Virus record (IMG/VR): IMGVR_UViG_3300008107_000399
Location: 1-52,869 of that record
DNA from: a virus
Length of the DNA: 52,869 nt
Strand: one strand, 5' to 3'
The position numbers and the translations under genes were made by a program. The notes beneath the pieces were generated by a model. It made no database searches and was not told the origin of the DNA. It saw nothing but the letters and a program-made list of their open reading frames with translations. Of this stretch, positions 7,615-16,000 are shown one piece after another. Every line of letters begins with the position of its first letter. Positions within the stretch are counted from its first letter, which is position 1.

Positions 7615-9409
7615 TTTTTAATATAATAAGTTTTTTGCATTCAGGCAAGTATAAGTATTCAATTAACGAATTTTCTAGAGTCCATAATGCATCTTCAAGA
7701 GTTTCTACTAAAGGTTCTCCGCCTAAGTTGAAACTTGTATTAAACAAAATTGGCATGCCAGTTTTTTTGTAGAAAGCATTAATTAGCGCATAAAAATTTT
7801 CGTTATTCTCTTTTGTTACTGTTTGAATTCTGCAAGTTCCGTCTTCATGAATAACTGATGGTATTTTTTCAGCTACACCTTCTTGACAGTTTACAGCATA
7901 CATCATATGCGGACTATCTTCCATACCTCGCAAATCAAACCATTCGTGTGCATGTTCTGCTAAAATGCTACCTGCAAAAGGTCTAAAATATTCTCTATTT
8001 TTAACACGATTTACATATGCCTTTCCGTCTTTATATCTTGGATCGAATAAAATTGAACGATTTCCTAATGCACGAGGACCATTTTCACTGCGACCTTGAA
8101 ACATGGCTACAATGTGTTTGCGAGATAATAAATCTACAATATCGTCTTCTGTGCAATCTGTAATCTCAGCTTCAACTTTTGCTGCTGCATTTGTAATATA
8201 TTCTGCGGTGTAATTATAATGAGGTCCAAGATATAATGTATTAGCTTTATTTCTAAGAGCAGTATCACCCGATGAAATATAGTACCAGAATAATGCTGCT
8301 CCAACTGCGGTTCCGCTATCATTTGATACGGGTTCAACATATAAATTAATACCTAATTCATTTAATTTAGTAAGATAAAAATAGTTAGCAACACAATTTA
8401 AACCGTAACCTCCACTAAGAACAACGTTGTTATTTCCAGTCTGTGTAGCAGCTTTAATAATAAAATTAAGAACTGCTTGTTGAGTTTGAGTTTGAACCCA
8501 ATATGCAGCATCTCTTCTATTATCTAGTGTAGTAGGATCAACTCCTTCAGAAAACCATTGTTCTAAAGCTCCGTACATTGCAGAGTTGAGTATTGCACTA
8601 TTTGGATATGTAGGAATAACAATGTTTCTATTAGAAATTGGAAATTTCATATCTTGCTGAAACAAGGGAGGCAAGTTATCGATTGGTTTACCGTAAGGGA
8701 ATAATCCCATAGTCTTTCCTGCTTCGATAGCATCGAATCCGCAATATTCTGTAACTGCTTCATAACATTTTACTATGCCTGCATGGTCAGTAATAATGCA
8801 TTCAAATTGAGACTCAGGCTCATCAAAATACTCAAAATTCATAGTAGTGCTATATGAATTTGGAATAGGGTCTCTACAACCGAAATGTTTAAATTTTGTA
8901 GTTATTCCAGTATCGTAAGAACAGTTAAAAATTGATTCTACTTCCCATAAAGCGTGTTCTTTTTCTTTACCTTTATATGTAAATTCAGAGCCAGCGCCGT
9001 CAACTACTACTGCAACTGCATTTTTAAATCCTGAATTATAAAATGCACAAGCTGCATGAATTTTATGATGTTGATTACTTACATCAATTACTTGAGGATG
9101 ATTCCAAATATTTTCTTTTCTGTCGATTAATCCTAACTTTCTTGCCATGCCGGTATACATATCGTCGCCTGAATATTCAATTTGCGGACATCCTTTAAGT
9201 GGCTGAGTATGTGCAACTACTAAGTAGTCAATTTTATCAGTATAATCTAAAACTTTCCTCATACTAGCTAGAGGACTTCCGTCATACTTAAATCTACTAA
9301 GTCTTTCTTCCTCGATACTGAACACTATTTCGCCGTCTTTCAAAAGACAAACACCAGCATTGTGTCCTCGAGAAATACCTAAAATATAACCTGTTTTTGT
9401 TTGATTCAT
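7607..9409 (-). CDS. Carbamoyltransferase, NodU/CmcH/TobZ family
   Basis: This 600-aa protein is full length for the family, which transfers a carbamoyl group from carbamoyl phosphate, via carbamoyl-AMP, to a hydroxyl of a sugar or antibiotic. Residues 1-140 match the Kae1-like N-terminus: GISRGHNAGVCLLKDG, the metal-ligand region NQHHKIHAACAFY (112-124) and VVVDGAGSE. The nucleotide loop LSGGYGLNCVAN is at 331-342. The C-terminal domain shows GRSENGPRALGNRSIL (439-454), REYFRPFAGSIL (472-483) and NTSFNLGGEPLVET (557-570). All key motifs look intact, so it is probably active. Related genes are known in several T4-like cyanophages. It lies 10 bases after the GT9-like gene and overlaps the sulfotransferase start. 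Confidence 0.9.
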   Translation of the reverse strand: MNQTKTGYILGISRGHNAGVCLLKDGEIVFSIEEERLSRFKYDGSPLASMRKVLDYTDKIDYLVVAHTQPLKGCPQIEYSGDDMYTGMARKLGLIDRKENIWNHPQVIDVSNQHHKIHAACAFYNSGFKNAVAVVVDGAGSEFTYKGKEKEHALWEVESIFNCSYDTGITTKFKHFGCRDPIPNSYSTTMNFEYFDEPESQFECIITDHAGIVKCYEAVTEYCGFDAIEAGKTMGLFPYGKPIDNLPPLFQQDMKFPISNRNIVIPTYPNSAILNSAMYGALEQWFSEGVDPTTLDNRRDAAYWVQTQTQQAVLNFIIKAATQTGNNNVVLSGGYGLNCVANYFYLTKLNELGINLYVEPVSNDSGTAVGAALFWYYISSGDTALRNKANTLYLGPHYNYTAEYITNAAAKVEAEITDCTEDDIVDLLSRKHIVAMFQGRSENGPRALGNRSILFDPRYKDGKAYVNRVKNREYFRPFAGSILAEHAHEWFDLRGMEDSPHMMYAVNCQEGVAEKIPSVIHEDGTCRIQTVTKENNENFYALINAFYKKTGMPILFNTSFNLGGEPLVETLEDALWTLENSLIEYLYLPECKKLIILKNG

Positions 9410-9419
9410 TGTACTTCCT

Positions 9420-10508
9420 TTATTTTTTTATTTCAGTTAGTGTATTATTTGTTATTAATGGTGCCGGTGTTGCTGGCAATGATGGTTTCATGAACTCTGG
9501 AGTATTTGGCGGGCAGCAGGCATTATTAGGTATAGATATGTTAGTTTCCGGTGTTGCTACAAAATTATTTTTTGTACCTAGTACATGTTGAATACTTTTA
9601 ATAATTGATTTTAACTGATCTTTATCTAAAACCATTAAAGATTCATTATTGCGTTCTACTGCAAAATCATTAGTTATTCTAAGAGGAGAATACTTTCGTC
9701 TATCTTTACCTAGATCAAATATTTTAAATCTTGAATTATCTGGATATGAAATATTCTCTGGATAAGTAGATCCAATAACAACAGTTGATGGTTTGTTTAG
9801 CGCATTGGCATAATGTTGTCCCACTGAGTCACAACCTAGAAAATAGTCTGCTGCATTAACAACTCCCATCCATTGCAAAAGATTTACAGTAGTAGGTACA
9901 ACTACTGGAAGTTCTCCTTCAGGAAAGGGATTAAAATTACTAAACATTATTATAGCATAATTTTTAGATAATTCTTTAATTATTTGGTAAACGTCATTTG
10001 GCTCAAATGACCTGCCAGTTTCATCATATAGAAATGATCCATTTTGTTTTATTCCGCTACCAAAAGGCTGAAATACAATAACTTTGTCTTTTTTGTATAA
10101 TTTCTTTACTTCTTCTACTGAAGTATATCCGAATATTTGATCTGACTTTCCAATGTCTAAATCGAATTTTTTAGTTTCAGGAATTTTTTCAGGAGGAGTA
10201 TCGTAATTAATTAGCATGTCAAATGCTTGTATTAAATTTACTTTCTGAGTAAAGTATGCGTTAAGTCGATACGGTTCGGGAGAAATAATTTCGTAATCTT
10301 TTAAAATATTAAAAAGATTTTTATCAGTTAATAGATAAACTTTGTCTCTTAAAATTTTACTTGATAGAAATAACTCTGACCAGGCTTCTGCTACAACAAT
10401 TAATTCATTATTGTTTAGCTTTGCATAGTGTTCTAATGCAGGAATAGCGCAAAGAACGCGGCCGACTCCTCCGTTTATAACAAATGCTTTTTTGGTTGGT
10501 TTATTCAT
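9420..10508 (-). CDS. Glycosyltransferase, family 9-like (heptosyltransferase fold)
   Basis: A 362-aa GT-B-type protein. The N-terminus (AFVINGGVGRVLCAIPALEHY) matches the Rossmann start of GT9 enzymes, which usually read G-x-GD-x5-P. The C-terminal donor site shows GCDSVGQHYANALNKPS and GSTYPENISYP (225-255), equivalent to the GxDSGPxHLA motif of heptosyltransferases. Such enzymes add a sugar from a nucleotide donor to a glycan. Residues 312-362 form an unusual Pro/Thr/Asn-rich tail containing ACCPPNTPEF, which I cannot assign. It is the first gene of the cassette with carbamoyltransferase and sulfotransferase, and has its own late promoter. The ATG lies 3 bases from a strong hairpin, with no separate ribosome site outside that hairpin. 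Confidence 0.75.
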   Translation of the reverse strand: MNKPTKKAFVINGGVGRVLCAIPALEHYAKLNNNELIVVAEAWSELFLSSKILRDKVYLLTDKNLFNILKDYEIISPEPYRLNAYFTQKVNLIQAFDMLINYDTPPEKIPETKKFDLDIGKSDQIFGYTSVEEVKKLYKKDKVIVFQPFGSGIKQNGSFLYDETGRSFEPNDVYQIIKELSKNYAIIMFSNFNPFPEGELPVVVPTTVNLLQWMGVVNAADYFLGCDSVGQHYANALNKPSTVVIGSTYPENISYPDNSRFKIFDLGKDRRKYSPLRITNDFAVERNNESLMVLDKDQLKSIIKSIQHVLGTKNNFVATPETNISIPNNACCPPNTPEFMKPSLPATPAPLITNNTLTEIKK

Positions 10509-10511
10509 AAA

Positions 10512-10551
10512 GTACCCACATAATAGTTCTTGCTTCTATTTATGTGGGTAC
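10512..10551 (-). promoter_or_regulatory. 12-bp hairpin over the GT9 start region
   Basis: Perfect inverted repeat: GTACCCACATAA (10512-10523) and TTATGTGGGTAC (10540-10551), with a 16-base loop. It ends three bases before the GT9 ATG, so in read-through RNA it would bury the translation start region. There is no following U-run on either strand, so it is a poor terminator. Its promoter-proximal arm is part of the late promoter, so RNA started there would lack that arm. Confidence 0.6.
10537..10544 (-). promoter_or_regulatory. Late promoter CATAAATA for the modification cassette
   Basis: CATAAATA on the minus strand, 28 bases before the GT9 ATG. It overlaps the upstream arm of the hairpin at 10512-10551. 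Transcription would begin in the loop region and serve GT9, carbamoyltransferase and sulfotransferase. Confidence 0.6.
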
Positions 10552-10576
10552 AAATTAGTCTAATATAATTGTGATA

Positions 10577-11050
10577 TTATGCTGGTGGCTCATAGTCCGG
10601 TGGAAATTCTGGTAAAGTCTCTTCTGGAAGTACTTCAGTTTCAACCCCCATAGTAGGATCTGGTGCCTCTGGAAGTGCATAAGTTTTAGGAACTGACGTT
10701 TTAACAGCAGTTATGCTATCTAAATATTCAGTTCCAGCTGTGCCTATATCAATTCCAGATTCTTTAATTGCTAATAATGCTTTGTAAATCCCGTCAAGTT
10801 GATCTGTTGGTTCAGGATATTTTCTTACTAACACGTGAGGAAGAACAAACGGTATTCCAAGCATGTCAGCAGCATCTTTATCTAACTTTGCAAACTCTAC
10901 TGGCTCCATTTCTAGATTGAGAAAATCAGTCCATTGTTCTTCAGTTGTTATTGGTTGTGCTAGCCATAACACTGGAGGGAACCCGTACTCGTTAAGCACG
11001 GCACCTTCTTGCCTAGTGTGCCAAAGTTTATAAAATTCTGATTTATCCAT
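10577..11050 (-). CDS. Putative fibre-associated or fibre-assembly protein
   Basis: A 157-aa acidic protein that I do not firmly recognise. The N-terminus (DKSEFYKLWHTRQ) is followed by a globular region. At about 90-103 is YPEPTDQLDGIYKALL; a YPxxxDQLDxLW-like motif is frequent in small proteins or tail segments encoded beside phage tail fibres. The last 40 residues are rich in Pro and Glu (EAPDPT, LPEETLPEFPPDYEPP) and probably flexible. It lies immediately after the Cys-rich fibre gene on the same strand, which supports a role as fibre assembly factor or small virion protein. There is no terminator between them. Confidence 0.45.
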   Translation of the reverse strand: MDKSEFYKLWHTRQEGAVLNEYGFPPVLWLAQPITTEEQWTDFLNLEMEPVEFAKLDKDAADMLGIPFVLPHVLVRKYPEPTDQLDGIYKALLAIKESGIDIGTAGTEYLDSITAVKTSVPKTYALPEAPDPTMGVETEVLPEETLPEFPPDYEPPA

Positions 11051-11068
11051 TTTAATTTCCGATATTAA

Positions 11069-11971
11069 TTAACAAGCAAGACGATGTACACCAAATATAG
11101 CAATATTTGCACATCCCAAAGAACATACAGCACTTGGGTTAGAGAAGCATATGTATTGCATACAAGTTGGGTCAGCACCGCAACAGTTCTGTGAATGTCC
11201 TGCATTTTCAATACCAGTACAGCACATATAGTTCCCGCCGCCTTGTGATCTTTTCATGTGGTATCTAAATGCTCTATCATATGCACAAATATTATTAGGC
11301 ATCACTTCCATAACCCATGTAAAGTTACAGCCTGAACAGGCAGTATAACATCCGCCAGTACATCCAAAAATCCATGCTAAGTTTCCTGCACAACCGTATT
11401 GATATGAACCGTTGTTACATTTTGAATTGTAAATAATACCGCATGAGCACTGATTACAGCACCAACTACCTGCGTTATTAGCTGAACAGCCTTGACTGCA
11501 GGCTCCGTAAAATCCAATAGTCATGTGCGAGCAATAATGTGTCCAGCAACATGCTGATCCCATAATTACATAGTGCTGGAATTTGCCTGGCCTTGCAACA
11601 CACATACAACCATAGTTACCAGAGCAACCAGAAATTAGTTCGTAGCCTAGTGTACCTGTTGATTTACCTGCTAAACATGCGCACAGAGAGTTGGCGCAGG
11701 TCCAAATGTTAGTTAAACATGTTTGCTGATTACTATTGCAAGTGTTGGTATTTTGAATACATGTTTGCAATCCGCCAATATTACTGTTAGCACTTTGTAC
11801 GCAACCTAGCACGTTACCAACACAGGTGTTAGTATTACTAAGACTGGTGTTAGTACCTTGTACACATGTAAGTACGTTACCTACACATGTATTTGTATTT
11901 CCTATACACGTTGTTAGTCCTGCAATATTACAGTTTGCAACTTGTATTCGATTATTTGTTAAGACATCCAT
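11069..11971 (-). CDS. Extremely cysteine-rich fibre-like protein
   Basis: I count 40 cysteines in 300 residues (13%), very unusual for a phage protein. Residues 22-99 form a strict seven-residue repeat, with Cys at 22, 29, 36, 50, 57, 71, 78, 85, 92 and 99; only 43 (Ser) and 64 (Asn) break the ladder. The next residue is usually Val, Ile or Leu, and a second apolar or Thr position comes three later, as in a trimeric coiled-coil fibre shaft. Residues 110-300 look like a compact tip domain with CC pairs (16th/17th, 21st/22nd, 32nd/33rd and 34th/35th Cys), many Gly and aromatics, ending IAIFGVHRLAC. No signal peptide is seen. Its place among fibre genes suggests a receptor-binding tip or spike. 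Disulfides formed after lysis or a bound metal are both possible. Confidence 0.6.
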   Translation of the reverse strand: MDVLTNNRIQVANCNIAGLTTCIGNTNTCVGNVLTCVQGTNTSLSNTNTCVGNVLGCVQSANSNIGGLQTCIQNTNTCNSNQQTCLTNIWTCANSLCACLAGKSTGTLGYELISGCSGNYGCMCVARPGKFQHYVIMGSACCWTHYCSHMTIGFYGACSQGCSANNAGSWCCNQCSCGIIYNSKCNNGSYQYGCAGNLAWIFGCTGGCYTACSGCNFTWVMEVMPNNICAYDRAFRYHMKRSQGGGNYMCCTGIENAGHSQNCCGADPTCMQYICFSNPSAVCSLGCANIAIFGVHRLAC

Positions 11972-11990
11972 TTATCTTCCTCTTTATTCA

Positions 11991-12686
11991 TTAAGCTATG
12001 ATAGGATCATTACGAGCAGTATATGTAACAGTTCTTGTTACAGTATATGTACCACTACCATTTGCGTCTACGATTGTTTCTGTAAATCCGCTAATTCTAC
12101 CCAGTCCGTCATAGGTAATAGCACTGGTTGTTTTGTTACCAAATACAAAATTAGTTATCTTGCCAGTACCGTCATACGTGTAATCGCCCGATGCTCTTGT
12201 AGCAGTTATGTTTGTTTGTCTTCCTACAACAATCAATTGATTTTTAACAACTGAAGTACCAGTGCTTGCACCAATACGAACAGAAGTTGCTGCGCCACCA
12301 AAGTTAATAGTAGTAGCAGTTGCGTTAGCCAAGTTAAAGGTAGTTTTTAATGTCTGTATGTCGTCAACATATGAACTTTTAGCAATAAAATAATTTGTAC
12401 CGTCTGAAATTATTCTAATAACATTATTCAACGGCAGTGTTATTGATAATGAAGCACTTGCTCCGTATCCGACAAATTGGCCGGATGCGGTAGTTATAGT
12501 AACATCGCCGCTGGCAGTGTTGTTCCAGATAGTTTGTGTTGTGCCTGAAAACGCGGCAGGACCTGCTAAGGTTAACGCATAACCAGAACTTCCTGTCATC
12601 ACTATTGCTGCCCCGTCAAGAACGTAGGTTAACGTAGTTGTGCCGGTTACTGATATAATCGATTGTTTACTATTAAAACGTGCCAT
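11991..12686 (-). CDS. Beta-rich fibre or virion protein
   Basis: The 231-aa product is rich in Thr, Ser, Gly and Ala and reads as short beta strands, like other phage fibre proteins. Residues 1-100 include TLTYVLDGAAIVMTG and SLSITLPLNNVIRIISDGTN, a pattern seen in phage appendage proteins. The centre (TFNLANATATTINFGGAAT...VRIGASTG) is a repeat motif found in long phage fibres. The C-terminus (YDGTGKITNFVFGN, ITYDGLGRISGF) has two related YDG-x-G-I/R-I-x-x-F repeats, recalling YD repeats. There is no enzymatic motif. It lies between the Cys-rich fibre gene and a small beta protein, each with its own AGGAG-type ribosome site. Confidence 0.55.
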   Translation of the reverse strand: MARFNSKQSIISVTGTTTLTYVLDGAAIVMTGSSGYALTLAGPAAFSGTTQTIWNNTASGDVTITTASGQFVGYGASASLSITLPLNNVIRIISDGTNYFIAKSSYVDDIQTLKTTFNLANATATTINFGGAATSVRIGASTGTSVVKNQLIVVGRQTNITATRASGDYTYDGTGKITNFVFGNKTTSAITYDGLGRISGFTETIVDANGSGTYTVTRTVTYTARNDPIIA

Positions 12687-12702
12687 CTGTTATCTCTACT
12701 AA

Positions 12703-13029
12703 TTAGGTTGTTGAAGTTTCAATTCCGTACACTGTGCAACCTAAGTTGGCTGTGTCCGAATATACTACTATATTTAGTCCGGCTTGTAGTACAAGTCCAG
12801 TACGCTCAAATACACCGTTTGGGATGATAATTGTATCGTATTCTATCCACTCCTGCACAGTTGGTGTGCCTGCCGACGCCATTGCCAATCGAATTCTCAC
12901 AGCAGTGGTATTTCTATTGACAATAGTCACATTACATACTGTGTAAAATCCTGTTGGAGTAGTATACACTGTTTGTGGCGGACTTTGTACCGCTAAAATT
13001 GCTACGTTTCCTAATCTTCCTGATGCCAT
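12703..13029 (-). CDS. Small beta-sandwich virion protein (~110 aa family, copy 1)
   Basis: A 108-aa protein made almost wholly of predicted beta strands (TVCNVTIVNRNTTAVRIRL, YDTIIIPNGVFERTGLVL, GLNIVVYSDT). It resembles two other window proteins of 109 and 110 aa in length and strand order: a V-x-I-x-N strand near residue 35, a central I-x-P/A-G turn near 65-70, and a terminal L/I-x-V-x-V strand. Each copy lies directly downstream of a fibre gene. Such small proteins are likely decoration or fibre-junction proteins. Function is inferred only from context and shape. Confidence 0.5.
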   Translation of the reverse strand: MASGRLGNVAILAVQSPPQTVYTTPTGFYTVCNVTIVNRNTTAVRIRLAMASAGTPTVQEWIEYDTIIIPNGVFERTGLVLQAGLNIVVYSDTANLGCTVYGIETSTT

Positions 13030-13044
13030 TTTTATTTCTCCGAA

Positions 13045-16000
13045 TTATCTTTGGAAGAAGAATCCAAGTGCAACGGGTGCCCCGTCAATACCACCTGTGA
13101 AATTCATCTTTGACTTTATATTTAACTGTCCGCCTGATGTAGTTGAGATTGAGTTATTCGCAATATACACAACACCTGCCGTTAGTGTATTTACGTTTAA
13201 TGAGCTCTGACCGCCACCAATTTGTGCTGTAATATATGCTTTAATTGCCCTTTGTGTAGGAACAATGTTATCGCTATCAGCAGTAAAGAACGGGTCTGTA
13301 CTAAACTGATTAATAATTGCACTTCCTGTACCAATATTTAACGATCCTAACTGCAAGCTCTGCAATCCTGACAAGTTAAACGCATCAGCGTTTAGTGTAG
13401 CAGTACCAGTTGACTGTTGTACTCCAAACAATCCGCCAACGTTAAAGTTACCGTCTTGGTCAGTTGATGTAAAGAACACTCGTCCGCCACCACTAGCAAC
13501 TGTTTGCTTGTTAATATCAGCGTTTGCTGGATTAACAAATGGGTAGTTAGTGTCTGCTTGATTACCAGTACCTATATACAAGAAATCGTGTCCAGTTAAA
13601 CGAACTTGACTGTACTTGATTGTAGTAGTTATACTGTCTCCGTCAATAGGTGCTTGTAGCACACTGATTGCAGGACTAATCTGGAATGTACCGGTATAGT
13701 CACCTGGATCACCGAGCACATTAGTAACAGCTACTAGCTTATACCATACACCTGGAATTGATCCAAACACCACGTTTGATCCTGCTTGAGGAACTGCATA
13801 TAAGTTTCTGACTGCAATAAATGTACTTGGTTGATATAAGTTAGCAGAGCCATCACCGTTAGCAACTGTTGTACCAACAGTGTACGCAGTACCTCTACTG
13901 CTAAAACTTGGATTAGCTAGGGCGCCGTCACCTGCTCTTGGATTCAATGCTGCTGTAACAACCTTGTTAGGATCAAATTGTGTAGTTATTGCACCTGCTC
14001 TATACTTGCCAGTTAGTCCCGTAGTAGTTACTAGCACAACTGGAGTTCCGCTGCCAGCAACAAGGCTGACTTGAAAGCTGGTATTAGTTACAATACTAGC
14101 ACCAATCACGTAATATAGTTTTTCAGTTACTAGCCCGCCAGTGTCGCAACTTGAGAAGATAACTGGTTGATTAGCCACTAGATTTTCTGTGTTATCAACA
14201 CTGATAATGTTAGTAGTAGCCGTAGTAGCAGTCACAGTTCCTTTTGGATATGCACTACCCGGTTCAACCATTCTAACTTCGAAAATTGTACCGTTAACTA
14301 CTCTCATACGAGCCAGTGCTCTTGCTCCAGTATTTAGAGAAGCTGCCACTGTTCCTGAAGTTGTAGTTACTGCTACCCACAACGGATTGCTGCTAGTGTT
14401 ACCAAATGCTAGTCCACTCCAATTAGAAGATGCGCCAGGCATTGTTCTTTCTACCCAATTGATACCATCTTGGCTGGTTGCACACACTGTACTACCTGTA
14501 GCAACTGCTACAAATAATCCTTGAGCATAGCTAATTTTGCTCCATGCTTGGCTTGACGGTAGTCCTGGACTTGCTGCTGCCCATGTTGTACCGTTGTTTA
14601 TGCTGTAGGCAACTGTTCTACTTGGTCCGTTTGCAATAGCAACAAAACGTCCGTTACCGTAGGCAACACTTGTCCATGTTGTACTAGAAGGTAAATTGCC
14701 GCCTGCTGCCCATGTTGTGCCACTAGAACTGACTGCTGTTGCATTGCTGCCAGTACTGATTGCAACAAAATATCCGTTACCGTAGGCTACAGATGAATAA
14801 GTGCCTGCTCCTAGTGTAGGTAATGTTCTTGGTACCCAACTTGTTCCTGTAGTACTCGATGATGCGCTTGATGTTCCACCAACTGTAACGTAGAAGCCAT
14901 TGCCGTAGGCTAGGCTAACCATAGTACTAGTTGGTAGTGCGCCGCCTGCAATCCAGGCTGCGCCAACTGCTGAGCTAGCTGGTAAGTAAGAACTAGTTGT
15001 TGATCCGGTTGCAATAGCAACAAACTTGGCCAAAGGATCAATAATGGTAATTGTTGGCGTTGTTGTATAACCAAATCCTGGATCGTTAATAGTAATACTG
15101 CTTACACCAGTATTGCTTAAAACTGCTGTACCTCTAGCCTGTGTTCCTACATAAGTTAATGCAACACCATATATTCCGCTTGCACCAGTTCCAGTTTGGA
15201 ATGTTGGGGCGGCTGCACTAAAGGTTCCGCTTGCACCAGCAAGATAGAAATTTGTAATATTATCTAAACCAACTGTGTTTACATACGAATAGTATGTGCC
15301 TGCTGTAGCAGCGCCGCCTGACGTCCAAGCTGTTGCTGTAAACGGTGCAGTTAGAGACACGCTTGGAGCAGCAGTATAGCCACGACCCCATGTGCTAATA
15401 TCCATTTTGGTAATTCTAGACGATACTGCTGTTGCTGTTGGTGCAACAGTATATCCTGAGCCGTTAGTAACAATAGTTACAGAATCAATTTTTCCATTCA
15501 GTACAGTACACGTAGCAGCAGCACCTAGACCAGTACCTGTAAATATAATTGACGGTGGTGTTGTATAGTTATAACCACCATCGACAATTTGGACTGATAC
15601 TACTTGATCTATACCAGGATCTCCAACACTGTTAACGGCGCCCATTGTTACAGATAACACTGCGCCAGCGCCACCTAAGCCACCTACTTGAGCAGTGGCT
15701 ACTGCACCTTGTCCACCACCAAACACTATGTCAGTCCATGATGCACTAGCACCAAGTGCACCGCCTGCTGTCCATGCTTTTCCATTTAAGCTGTATGCAG
15801 TAGTTGTTCCACTTGATCCTACTGCAACATATCTACCTGTACCATATGCAACAGCTTTGTAAGCAGCACTTGGGATAGTACGTGATGTAGCAGTATAACC
15901 TGGAGCTGTATAACTAATTCTAGGTTCAATAATATATGAAGATGTTAAATCTAAACCAGCAACAATAGTAGTTCCTGGAATTACATGATCCCACCCAGCA

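Noticed and set aside
11069-11971. Diversity-generating retroelement target
   Set aside because: There is no reverse transcriptase, template repeat or adenine-biased variable repeat in the window.
11826-12254. 142-aa plus-strand frame over the Cys-rich gene start
   Set aside because: It is an antisense shadow crossing two well-supported minus-strand genes.
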